Source of the DNA: Micropterus salmoides
Lineage: Eukaryota; Chordata; Actinopteri; Centrarchiformes; Centrarchidae
NCBI RefSeq assembly: GCF_014851395.1
Contig: NW_024041039.1
Location: 9,229,177 to 9,293,176, forward strand
DNA length: 64,000 nt
Direction: 5' to 3'
This document shows, piece by piece, positions 46,403-56,354 of this stretch. The stretch's first letter is position 1; each line of letters starts with the position of its first letter. Under the pieces are notes generated by a model. It made no database searches. It saw nothing but the letters and a program-made list of their open reading frames with translations, and was not told the origin of the DNA. Position numbers and translations under genes: made by a program.

Positions 46403-46942
46403 AATATTTTTTCTATTCCATCCTAAGAGAAACAAAACATGGAAGTGTTATTTTGAAGAGTACCAGAGTGGTTTGATAAATCATCTTCTGGCTATTTGTC
46501 AGTTTATTAAGGGTTCATTGTAAGGTTTAAACTTTGAACTTAAAACTTTAGTGGTTTGGGTTTGATACAAAAAATTTGGTGTTGTAAAGGAAACCCTTGG
46601 TTTTGAAAGTACCAGGAAAGTATAAATAAATGTTTTTTCCTTTTTTCATACTATATATTGTTGTTCATATTTGAGTTACTTATAAATACTTACCATTATT
46701 CTGGGGAACTTCAGTACAGTTCTTAAGGTGAGCTTAGAAGTTCCACAGTGGAGGAACCGCGCTATTATTGTTCTTACACACATTGTTTATTTGTTGTCTA
46801 TACTTACTTCTCCTGCCTGAAGTCACTGTGCCGAATATTAGGGTCCTGTTTAACACACTTTTAATATAGTAGCCCGGTGTGATAATAAGGTACACCTTAG
46901 GTCTTGTTTGATCAGCTCTACTGGTGTCAACGAAGGGTTACA
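45425..46942 (+). mobile_element. Solo LTR nested in Gypsy integrase
   Basis: A 1518-bp insert starting TGTAGAGGCC and ending GGGTTACA (TG...CA), flanked by perfect TAAC duplications (45421-45424 and 46943-46946). AATAAA lies near 46625. It contains a 46-bp (CA)n array (46353-46398) and no coding region, primer site or partner LTR. The integrase reading frame on the two sides is in register once the insert and one TAAC are set aside, so the insertion came after the Gypsy element. Confidence 0.85.
46353..46398. repeat. (CA)n microsatellite in the nested LTR
   Basis: 23 uninterrupted CA units. Confidence 0.95.
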
Positions 46943-46946
46943 TAAC

Positions 46947-47771
46947 CAATATTTGTGTACGATTATGTGTGCCGCTACTGATTTCCCTGAGGCTGTCCTA
47001 CGCCGAAACATCACTGCAAAGAGCATAGTTAGGGCTCTAACTAAATTCTTTTCAACTTTCGGTTTACCTCGTGTAGTGGGACCAAGGGTCTAATTTCCAG
47101 TCCAGGCTATTTAAACAGATACTAGGGACACTAAATGTATGCCATGTTGTTTTGTCTGCTTACCATCCTGAATCACAGGGTACGCTAGAACGGTGCCACC
47201 AGACGTTAAAGTCTATGCTTAAGAAACATTGCAATGACAGTGGCACTGACTGGGATGAGAGCATCCCATTCTTTTTGTTCGCTGCACGCGACGCTGTACA
47301 GGAATCACTAGGATTCAGCCCTGCCCAGCTTGTGTTCGGACCTCAGCAAACATTGCATGACCAGTTTCTGTCGTTGCAGTCCATTCCTGCACAAAACGTG
47401 CTCGATTATGTAAGTCAGTTCCGTGAGCGACTGCACAGAGCTAATGCCCTCACTAAGCACATGTTGACTACCGCACAAACCGTTATGAAACGAAATTACG
47501 ATCGTTCCGCTGTAGAACATGACTTCAGTGTTGGAGACAAAGTCTTGCCGTTACTTCCGGTACCGCATTGTCAGCCAAATTTTCATATGAGGTTCACAAA
47601 AGACTCAGTGACACTGACTATGTGATAAGCACTCCTGATCGGCGTAGGAAAACCATTGTGTGTCACATTAATATGCTAAAACTATCATGTCAGGAAGAAG
47701 GGCTCAGACTGCTACTGCTAGGGGGTTCAAACCAGACTCAGCTCTCGCGAAACCTCGGCCTGGAGTGGTAG
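46947..47771 (+). pseudogene. Gypsy integrase, core and C-terminal part
   Basis: The frame from 46908 to 47093 carries core strands (IMCAATDFPEAV, ALTKFFSTFGLPRVV) and ends in a stop caused by a small frameshift next to the second catalytic Asp. The next frame (47152-47625) has SAYHPESQGTLERCHQTLKS with the catalytic Glu, FGFSP-like ESLGFSPAQLVFG and a long helical stretch. After another frameshift, 47568-47771 has SDTDYVISTPDRRRKT and VCHINMLKL, the C-terminal DNA-binding region. Confidence 0.8.
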
Positions 47772-47951
47772 CTTTAGTAGCGACTGACCCTACGCCTTTA
47801 CCAGACGTTGACTATCTGCGGCCGCGTTGTCCCATCTACCCAGGTTCTCGTCTCCCTAACTTGGAGGCGATTGAGGCATTACCTACCTGCTTACCACATC
47901 TCTCCCCAGCTCAAAGGCAGGCTGTGATAGTTAGTTACTCAGTTTCCGAGT

Positions 47952-48880
47952 TTGTTCAGTGATGTTCCAGGTAGAACTAAAGTATTAAAACATGATGTTG
48001 AACTAACAAACCCGCGACCCAATAAGCAGCACCCATATCGCACAAATGTAATGAAGCGTGATGTAAAGAAAGGAGAAGTAGAGTACCTCCTTCAGCATGG
48101 CCTCGCCAAGCGAGCTCTAGTCCATGGAATTCACCATGTCTTGTGGAAAACAAGCCTTACGGTTCACCGAGATTTATCTCAGACTTTAGAAAAGTTAATG
48201 CTCTCACTGTGCGTGATTCGTATCCCTTGCCTCGGAGGGAAGATTGCGTTGATACTCTCGGTACAGCCGTGTTTGTGAGCAAAGTAGAACTCTTAAAAGG
48301 GTACTGGCAAGTCCCTCTTACTGAGCGTGCATTGAAGATCTCAGCTTTTGTGACTCCAGATGACTTTTTGCAGTACACTGTAATGGCCTTTGGGATGTGT
48401 ACCACTCCGGCTTCCTTCCAGAGATTAATTAACAGTATTAGAAATTGTAATGTCTACCTAGATGATCTTATTATCTACTCAGATACATGGGAGAGTCACA
48501 TGCTCACCCTCTCTGAAGTGTTTTCCCGCCTTGCTCAAGCCGACCTTACCATAAACCTTGCTAAATGAGAGTTTGGGAAGGCCAATTTGACCTATCTAGG
48601 CCGTCAAGTTGGTCAAGGTCAAGTTCGTCCAGTAGAAGCGAAAGTGGAAGCTATTGCTTCAAGTCCAGTTCCAACCACCCGTAAGGCGTTGCGCTCATTT
48701 CTCGGTCTGGCTGGTTACTATAGAGCTTTTTGTAGGAACTTCTTGTCTGTGGTCGAACCGTTAACTAGGTTGCTTAGCCCTAAAGTTAACTTTGTGTGGA
48801 CCCCAGAATGTCAAGTCGCGAAAGTCTCTCCTCTGCCACGCTCCCGTCCTGGCTGCCCCAGACTTTTCCAAGTCATTTAA
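47952..48880 (+). pseudogene. Gypsy reverse transcriptase
   Basis: Lies after integrase. It starts with FSDVPGRTKVLKHDVEL and YLLQHGLAKRAL, then SDFRKVNALTVRDSYPLPR, KVELLKGYWQVPLTERAL, FVTPDDFLQYTVMAFGM, and the catalytic YLDDLIIYSDTW. An in-frame TGA at 48566-48568 is followed by LTYLGRQVGQGQVRPVEAKV and SFLGLAGYYRAFCRNF (thumb/connection). In KVELLKG the usual Asp of motif A is Glu, which would be expected to impair catalysis. At least two frameshifts occur. Confidence 0.85.
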
Positions 48881-49250
48881 GCCGGAAGTGGACGCCAGTG
48901 CCGTGGGAGCTGGTGTTGTGCATTTGCAGGAAGATGTAGAATGTATAGACCATCCTGTATGTTACTTCTCTAAGAAGTATAACCGCCATCAGTTTAACTA
49001 TTCGACCATCGAAAAAGAGACCCCTGCTTTGTTGTTAGCCTTCCAGCATTTTGAGGTCTATGTTGGTTCCAGCTCTTTGCCTGTGGTAGTTTACACAGAC
49101 CACAACCCATTCGTGTTCTTGGCTTGTATGTATAACCATAACCAGAGACTCATGAGGTGGGCCTTGATTGTACCAAGAATACAATCTGGAGATACGGCAT
49201 AAGAATGGTTCAGAGAACATTATTGCAGATGCCTTATCTAGACTGCACAT
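48792..49250 (+). pseudogene. Gypsy RNase H
   Basis: The frame 48792-49202 has LEVDASAVGAGVVHLQ, HPVCYFSKKYNRHQFNYSTI, EKET and VYTDHNPFVFL, carrying acidic residues of RNase H, followed by NQRLMRWAL. The end shifts frame near 49.2 kb, where NIIADALSRL-like coding closes the polyprotein before TAA/TAG stops. Confidence 0.8.
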
Positions 49251-49304
49251 ATAATAGAGCAGAAATGTGGTTGGGTCTAGACTGTTAAATTCCCAGTTTG
49301 TTTA

Positions 49305-49315
49305 TGGGGGGGGGG
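49305..49315 (+). other. Polypurine tract
   Basis: ATGGGGGGGGGG directly before the 3' LTR (TCACGGCTGTCG...), the expected plus-strand primer position. Confidence 0.75.
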
Positions 49316-50822
49316 TCACGGCTGTCGCTGTTATCCCTGTATTTCCACATTCTGTCTCGCCTATACCAAGTAGGCTGTATGACCCTGTGGTGAGGAAAGG
49401 TCTACCTGTGCAGTGAAGACCTGCCTACTTCCTGGTTTCTGTGGAGCTCTGTCAGACTGACTTCAGTCCCACCTATTGGTCCACTCTGTTCCAGCTCGAC
49501 CAGTGGCTCGTCACCACTTCAGCATTATCTCCTGCTCTTAAAGCCCCCCTCCCGCCAGTTTTAACTGCTGTTTTTGGTGAATGTTCTTTCTCAAACAGAG
49601 AATGGGGGTGTGGTTAATAGTTGGACGTAATCAATTACCATGACAACATAAAACTGACTGTCCGGAGTGTTCGCTAATGATATGCTGTGTTAACATCACT
49701 ACACTGTAATGTTTAGTACACTTTACTGCACTGGCAGGAGTATTACTTACCCACGATAGAAAATAATGTCCGAGTATCAGCTGCTGTTCAATCACACAGT
49801 CGACGGTCCTGTCACGCACTGGACATGATAACTCCCACTACGTTATATGGTGCGCTTACTTTACCACGGGGGGGTCTTTTACTCTTTTGAACTGTGCTAT
49901 TTTGTCTAAACTTACAATACAACCATATACTTGATCTTCTGCATGTAAAGCTGAGTTGTTATGAACATCCCTACTGTAGTTCTAAGTGAATGACATGATA
50001 AATTGGTTAGCTAGCTCACAACTATGTTTATCGGTTTGATGCTCTGACTAAACGAGCCGTGGCGGCGTGACAGTTTTTTTAACGAGGCATGACAGTGTGA
50101 CTGCGCAAGCTTGGAGAATGACGTATGACTTATGGAATTGCTATAGTGATACGTCACCTCCCCGTTTTAACTACTAAGCAACTTTTGCAACTTTCAGCAC
50201 AAAATGAAGCTATTTGTCAAAAAATATTTGCCAAGCTATGTGGGTAATCGACATTGTAAGGAAGTGACTCTGAAAAATGTAAAATATCATAGAAATGTCA
50301 AAATACACTGGAGGGGGGCTTTAGGGGTCACTTTAGGGGTCACAGCCAGTTGACTTGTGTGCCTTGTGTGTTGATTGTGTGCCATATTAGTGAAGTAAGT
50401 ACTTTGTTAGTTAGCCTCTGCAGTTGTGTTTAGTGGTGCGATTCACTTGAGTTTGTCTTAGCCAGTTTGTGGTTATGTTTAGTAGCCAGTGTCACAGTAC
50501 CTTTTGAGTGTTTGATTTTTATGTGTATTTACCAGTGTGTGTGGCTGGCAAAAGGGTGGAAATAGGGCTAGAGACCACACTGACCACCACACTTAGTATT
50601 TTTATGTTAGTTTCATTAGGTGTAGTGGGAATCTGACTTGTTTAAATATAGTCAGGCACAGTCCTCCTTTTGACAGTACCCTCATCCACCCTCCTTTTGC
50701 TTGTGTTTGTTACCTGTCTGCTCCTCTGGTTACCAATAAAAGTTACCTTTTAAGACAAACACCAGTTTTTATGCCCATATGTTTATGGCCCCCACACCCC
50801 TAGACAACAGGGGTTCGTAACA
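49316..50822 (+). repeat. 3' LTR, split by a MITE
   Basis: 49316-49540 matches the 5' LTR with scattered substitutions. After the MITE the LTR continues from 50323 with an AATAAA (near 50737), GT-rich sequence and the end GGGTTCGTAACA. Without the MITE it would be about 725 bp, three times the length of the 5' copy. Confidence 0.7.
49541..50320 (+). mobile_element. TA-flanked MITE with AAGCCCCCCTCC ends
   Basis: A 780-bp element with inverted ends AAGCCCCCCTCC and GGAGGGGGGCTT, each next to TA (49539-49540 and 50321-50322). Non-coding. A truncated relative in opposite orientation lies at 3800-4102. The TA target duplication fits a Tc1/mariner-type source, but no transposase is linked. Confidence 0.75.
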
Positions 50823-51042
50823 GTCTTTACAGTGATGATGAAGCAGAACTGAGGTCAGATAATTTAATTAACCGATGAGGCGCTCATGTATAAAGAGTCC
50901 TTCACTGCATGTGGACTAGAGACACTTGACATTGGGTCACTTGACAGCAACACACATTGCTGCTTATGGTTGGTGTGACTTATTTCAGTATATTATGGAC
51001 TTTCACAGCTGTCGCTGTTATCCCTGTATTTCCACATTCTGT
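50823..51042 (+). repeat. 220-bp flanking duplication, copy B
   Basis: Starts immediately after the 3' LTR end and repeats 42905-43124, including 40 bp of LTR start. It then breaks off into unrelated sequence. A 28-bp third trace (TGTGACTTATTTCAGTATAT and following) recurs at about 51111-51138. Confidence 0.95.
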
Positions 51043-51448
51043 TGCCTGACTGGTCCACAAGTCAATCTGAATAATTTATAGCGTAACACACACTACACAC
51101 AATCACTTATTGTGACTTATTTCAGTATATTATGGACTTCTGTCTTTGCTGCACTTTTCTAGCATATGCATAGGTATATATTTTATAGGATGATGCAGGC
51201 GAGCAAACATTTCTCAGGAGTAACAGGAGAAAATAGTGCATTTGTCAGGGACTATCTTCATTTGCGGATTAATACACACGTGCTCTATTGTATTTACAGC
51301 AGCAGGATGGTGTATGTAGAATGGATTCAAAAGAAAACATGTCATCATAATGAAGGAAGATATGACCCAGTGCAACAATGTGGCTCACTGATGTGTTTCC
51401 AATATGATAATTGGATGTCTGTTGGACATTTACATACACAAACATTTT

Positions 51449-51560
51449 GGTGACAGGGCCTTCTCAGTGGCTGCACAAAGACTCTTGAATACTCTCCCTC
51501 AAAATATAAGAACAGCAGTATCATGACTAATTTAAAAGGTTTCTTAAGACCCACTTTTTC
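51449..51560 (+). pseudogene. L2-type LINE C-terminal fragment
   Basis: The + frame from 51449 reads GDRAFSVAAQRLLNTLPQNI followed by a stop, the C-terminal signature of L2/CR1 ORF2. The next bases carry the usual remnant of a phenylalanine/lysine helix in another frame. It is an isolated end fragment of about 110 bp. Confidence 0.65.
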
Positions 51561-51721
51561 TCTCTCGCCTACCCATGTAATGTTTCATGACATGATTCTT
51601 CATGGATAGGCCTATACATGAACACCTGTATGTTTGTGTAAAGTCAATCTCATTCTGGATGCTTGAGCAAAATCCTAATGTTGATGAAGACGAGTTGATG
51701 TATCTGGGAAAAGCTGGTGAG

Positions 51722-52817
51722 CAGAGATGGGGACTCAAGTTTAAGACTCGGACTTGAGTCCGACTTAAGTCGCATACACAGTGACTTCAGACTCCACTTG
51801 AGACTCGTCCTCAAAAGACTTCGGACTCGAGGTGTGGGACGTGAACAATGTTTATTTTTAGGAAACGTCTGATGACCTTGCTCCTCTCCCTCCATTACTT
51901 ATAACCTGCATACCGAACAGGTAGTATCAGCTGCACGCGCGCGGCCACACGTGCCAGAGGACAACAAACAGCGGCAGCTGCTGTGCCATTCATCATAAAC
52001 TTTGGCTGTAAAACTTCATACAACAAGGCCCAAACAAAGAAGCGCTGATTAATAACCTGAGGTTAATAATAACCTGAGGTTAATAATCATGTTTAGCTCA
52101 GCATTGGCCATCTAACATTAGCTTGTTTCTTGCTTTAGCCGCGACCTACAGTAGGTTAAGTCTGTAAGTTATGAAAAGATGAATGAGCGTTTAACGTAAT
52201 CCTTTACGCCCCCGCTGGCTGCCATCAAGTTAATTATTACCGTTGGCTGCAAACAGGTTACAGATTCATTGTTAATCATGTAACGTTACAGCTTTATTTA
52301 GTTAACATTAGGCCTACACTGGTGGTAGTCTGGTAGTGTGTTGACTTACAGTAGTTAATAAGCTGTCATTGATTGCATTGCGCATTACATGGTTGTGCTC
52401 TGTAAGTGAAAAACAAGCTACAGGTTCACTGTTGATCATGGAACCTTACAGTTTTATTTAGTTAACATTACACTGGTTTGAGAGTCTGGTTGTGTTTTGA
52501 CTTTCAGGAGTTTAAGCTGTTATTGATTGCGCTGCAAATTACATGGGTGTGCTCTGTGAAAAACAGGTTACAGTGTATTGTTTTGAGAGTCTGGGACATG
52601 TGTTGACTTACAGTAGTTAATAAGCTGTCATTAATTGCATTGCACATTACATGGTTGTGCTCTGTAAGTAAGAAACAGGTTACAGTTACAGAATTCCTTT
52701 ATAGCTATGCAGTTTTATAAGCAGCCTGGATTGAACACAGTTGGTGATACAACATTCGTTATAACCACGTGAGACTTGAGACTTGGACTCTTGCTCAGAG
52801 ACTTGTGAGCATCTCTG
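51722..52817. mobile_element. hAT-type non-autonomous element with 8-bp TSD
   Basis: Ends are CAGAGATGGGGACTCAAGT and, inverted, CAGAGATGCTCACAAGT. CTGGTGAG (51714-51721) and CTGGTGGG (52818-52825) flank it, an 8-bp duplication with one mismatch, as for hAT transposons. Subterminal sequence is built of GACTTGAGTC-type words. The right half is a tandem array, listed separately. No transposase coding is found. Confidence 0.8.
52254..52676. repeat. Tandem array inside the hAT element
   Basis: Three diverged units of about 160, 151 and 112 bp, each ending around 'acatggttgtgctctgtaag' and beginning near 'aggttacag'. The third lacks the first 40 bp. Words such as GTTGACTTACAGTAGTTAAT recur. Confidence 0.75.
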
Positions 52818-52825
52818 CTGGTGGG

Positions 52826-54811
52826 TAATCAGATCATGAGTCAACATTATTTTGTCAAACTACTGCTCCCAAGGTCAAAATGAACACTAAACTAAATTAC
52901 ACACGTAATATAATAATAATAATATCTGATGTATCAGCTGCACAGAAGTCATGGTGAGTCTGAGCAATGAGGTGGTTAGACTACACAGGATGAAATATGA
53001 TCGCGAGTAGAATAATATTAGAATAAAATGTCGACAAGCTGAGACTGTCTGACTTTGCATGGAGGTTGGAGTCCACAGAAGAAGAAAATGAAAACAGGAA
53101 TCACTCATCCTGTGCCTGACCATGAGGGAGGACAGATTTTATGACCTGCTAATTAGAATTCAGAGGACAAACACGGGCCTTAACTCACCCCAGTAATGAA
53201 CTGACTAGAGGCTAAGCTCATGTTTCATGTTGTCTGAACTCCTCCTCTGCTGCAAGCAGTTCGTGGTCAGCTGATGAATATTAAAATGAACTCATTCTGT
53301 CTTTTGACATGTTCATTACTTTCCATCCGTCCACCCGAGTATGGATTGAACCCTGTACGGACACAAGAATATATCACACTGACGTCTTTAAATCTTTCAA
53401 GTGGTGTTTGTCCCCTGAAGGATGCCGTGTCTCCCAGCTAATAAGTCAGTACATGTATCAAACTAAATGGTGATACACAGCCCAGTGTCTTCTTCTGAAG
53501 GATTCAGGTGGCAGTTACCAAGCTCTTCAATGATAATCCCAAAGTTATGACAAGCTGGAAGATACTTAAGCCATGCATTGTGAAGTGTATTACACTGTAA
53601 GGTACTGTAAAGAATGTGCTGTCTGAGGAAGGACACGTGTGTTCCTAGAGTAGAAAAAGACAAAAAAAAGTTTTATAACTAACTAAATATATAATATATT
53701 CTGGATGAAATTAGAGTTTGGTCAAGTCCTTGACCAAAAATATGATGAGGTATAGGTCAATTGTTCAAGCAGCTTCTTATGACCCACATTAAGATTTATT
53801 GTTAAGTGGCCGTAGTAAGTATGATGAGAGAATTTGAAGTTAGGTGACGTCATGTAAAGAGACGTGAAAGTCTTTTTCCTAGGTTGGCAAAGGCATGACT
53901 TGCCCTATTCTGCATCTGATTTGCTAGTACTCGTTGCCTTCATTGGTTTGGTTGGTTAGGTTTAGGCAAGAGGAGTATGAATGATTTTTCTATACAGTCT
54001 ATGGAATGATTAGGATTTGGGCAAGCATATTAGGTTAAGCTTAATTTGGATATAAAGACACATTGGATGTGAAGTTAAATAGCTTCTAAATGCACACACT
54101 CCCTTGGCTGTTTTCATCTCTCAGTTTCAGTAAAAGCTTTTTGGTGCACATTTTTCACTAAATTTAAACAACAAAGCTGAGGGGAAATGAATGATGACAA
54201 TTCTCTCTTCTCTTTTTTACTTTATTATTTGTAGCTCCTATGTTTATTGCAGCAGTCAAAGACATAAAGAAATTTGACTTTTGGAGACTTTTTACTTTGT
54301 ACTTTATGTTACCTGATGGTGAAGGTGTTGATGAACAGATTTCACTTTAACACAAGATTCAGAATGTTTGAGTGCTATGAGAAGATTCTGCAGAGACTTT
54401 TTCTTTCTCCGTTGTTACTCATAAGCTGCAGCCATGCTGCGTCAAAGGTTTTTTACACACAGATTATGAAATTTGACACCAACACGTTGTCTGGGCTGCA
54501 GGCACAGTTGACACTTATTCAACTGTGCAGTTCATCAAAAGGGTCCAGTTCTGTCATCCTGTGAAGTTCACAGACTCTCCTCTTAAAATTCCAGCCACTG
54601 TTTCAGTGAAAACCAACCAGTCCCTGGTAAGAATGATGTCTGAGGTCATTTATAAGTGGACTTAGTGTTTTGTAAATCCTGTGCCTTTTATTAATACTGT
54701 TGTCTTAAATCTTCACTCATTGACTTACTGTTTTCTTTTAAAGTTCAATTTCTTCCCTTATTATTTCACAGCAGCTTAAAGATTGTTTTAGTGGTTTTTA
54801 GTCATGCTATC
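52826..54811. other. No gene seen
   Basis: Non-coding. A short AAT run lies at 52911-52923. No recognised repeats or exons. Confidence 0.4.
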
Positions 54812-54895
54812 CTGGCATGGCTCTAGGGATGGCAATGTCGGTCAGTCCGTTAACCATTTTGCGCCAGACTGAAAAATCTCAACAATTATTTTATG
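54812..54895 (+). repeat. Dispersed fish repeat (family A, copy 3, short)
   Basis: 'atggctctagggatggcaat' then 'gccagactgaaaaatctcaa' match the first 80 bp of the copies at 31986 and 60881. Confidence 0.65.
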
Positions 54896-55999
54896 TATTA
54901 GGTAATTCATATCCATTTTGAAGTGAAAGAGAAAACTACACAAAGATGGCAGAGGAAACACCCAACAAATGTGAAAAACCTTATTGCAGGTGATCAGTAT
55001 AAGAGATGGACTCTCACTGGCATGAAAGACAAACGTAGCATCTTCCCATTCTCTAGTCAACGTGCCTGCAGATGCACTTAAGGTGGATTGACCCTGTTTC
55101 TCCCTAAAAGACTAAAGGGAATTTCACAGGTGTCCGAATTCCTGAACTCCCAGGGGGGAACTCCAGACTGTCTGGACCATGACATTCCTCCAGCAGCATG
55201 TGGAAGATTCATTTCTCCTGACTAAAGGGCTCGCCTCCAGCCCTCTCATAGCACAATCAACTCCGCAGCAGCGGGGAAGGGTCAGTCAGAAGGTGAAAGG
55301 GCGAGTCTCAGGCAGCTGAGGTCGAGAGGGCTCACACCACGATGATTGTGGTTCGTCTCCTTGAAGAATTCCCTTCCTGTCTGATGGAAAGAGAACCTCA
55401 ATATCTTCTACACTTCTGATCATCTGTGTGTGTTTGGACTGGAAAACCAGAATCTGTGTATTTATTAAATATTTCTCATCATCCTGAAATATAAATATTG
55501 TCTTATGTATTGAAGCAGCTACTGAAAGTATGTGAAAGATTATGCTTCATACAAATTTTGAGGCTGTAAAAGGTTCATTTATATTCATTAATTGTAAAAC
55601 TAAACATACTGCAGACCTATATTTCCTAAAGTAAGCTAAATATAGAATGAAGATACAGAAAAAACAGCAATAAGATAGCCAATTTAGACATTAAACATGG
55701 CAAATGTAAAGAAAAGTCTGACAAAAGACAAAAGAGTCTCCAACTGCAGAAGTCCTGCAAAAGTGGAAATGATCTTGTAGACCTAAACTTAAATATGTAT
55801 GTAAGTGTTATACTTCTAAGTTGATAAGTATGTTATCCTATATTTTAAGATATAGATACAGTTTTAATAGCATTTTAAAGTGGCAAAAAATCCAGTACAT
55901 TTGGTTTGGGGCTTGAAAGCTCTCCAGGATAGGAAGGATACTTCCAAAATTGAAAAGAAAAAACAATCTGATCGTGTCTTTGACGTTATCCCCATAAAC
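54896..55999. other. No gene seen
   Basis: Non-coding. A moderately G+C-rich stretch lies at 55.1-55.4 kb, with no exon support. Confidence 0.4.
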
Positions 56000-56354
56000 C
56001 AGTGATTCCCAACCAGGGGTACTTGTACCCCAGGGGGCACTTCTGCAGTTGTCAGGGGGTACAGGAAAATATTGCAAATAAGCCCAACCAATAAGAAAAA
56101 ACTATAATTTAAAAACAAATGGTTATCATGGTTGAAACATCAGCTTCTATGGCAGTAGCCTAGTGTAGGTGACCAAACCAACCTTTATACTGACACTTAA
56201 ATTGTAAAAAAACCAAAAAATAACAACATCAACTTTTATATAATCAATGGTGTCATACATTTGGTACATAATAGGTGTGATCGACGAAGGGGTACGCAAG
56301 TTTACTTGACAGGGCTGTGGGGGTACCTTACACCAAAAAGGTTAGGAACCACTG
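56000..56354. mobile_element. hAT-like MITE (CAGTGATTCC ends)
   Basis: Begins CAGTGATTCCCAACCAGGGG, followed by a TACTTGTACCCC hairpin word, and ends GGTTAGGAACCACTG, its inverted complement. The flanks ccataaac and tattaaac agree at five of eight bases, so a decayed 8-bp target duplication is possible. Non-coding. Confidence 0.7.

Larger units (their letters stand above)
43085..50822 (+). mobile_element. Gypsy-type LTR retroelement, Gmr1-like gene order, nested
   Basis: A decayed element with a 5' LTR, a proline-tRNA primer site, gag, protease, integrase, reverse transcriptase, RNase H, a polypurine tract and a 3' LTR. Integrase precedes reverse transcriptase, as in Gmr1-type Gypsy elements of fish and unlike most Gypsy elements. 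Two later insertions sit inside: a 1518-bp solo LTR in integrase and a 780-bp MITE in the 3' LTR. All genes contain stops or frameshifts. The family assignment rests on domain order and motif words. Confidence 0.85.

Noticed and set aside
43085..50822. Endogenous retrovirus with envelope
   Set aside because: No envelope-like frame is present; domain order and motifs fit a Gypsy-type retrotransposon.
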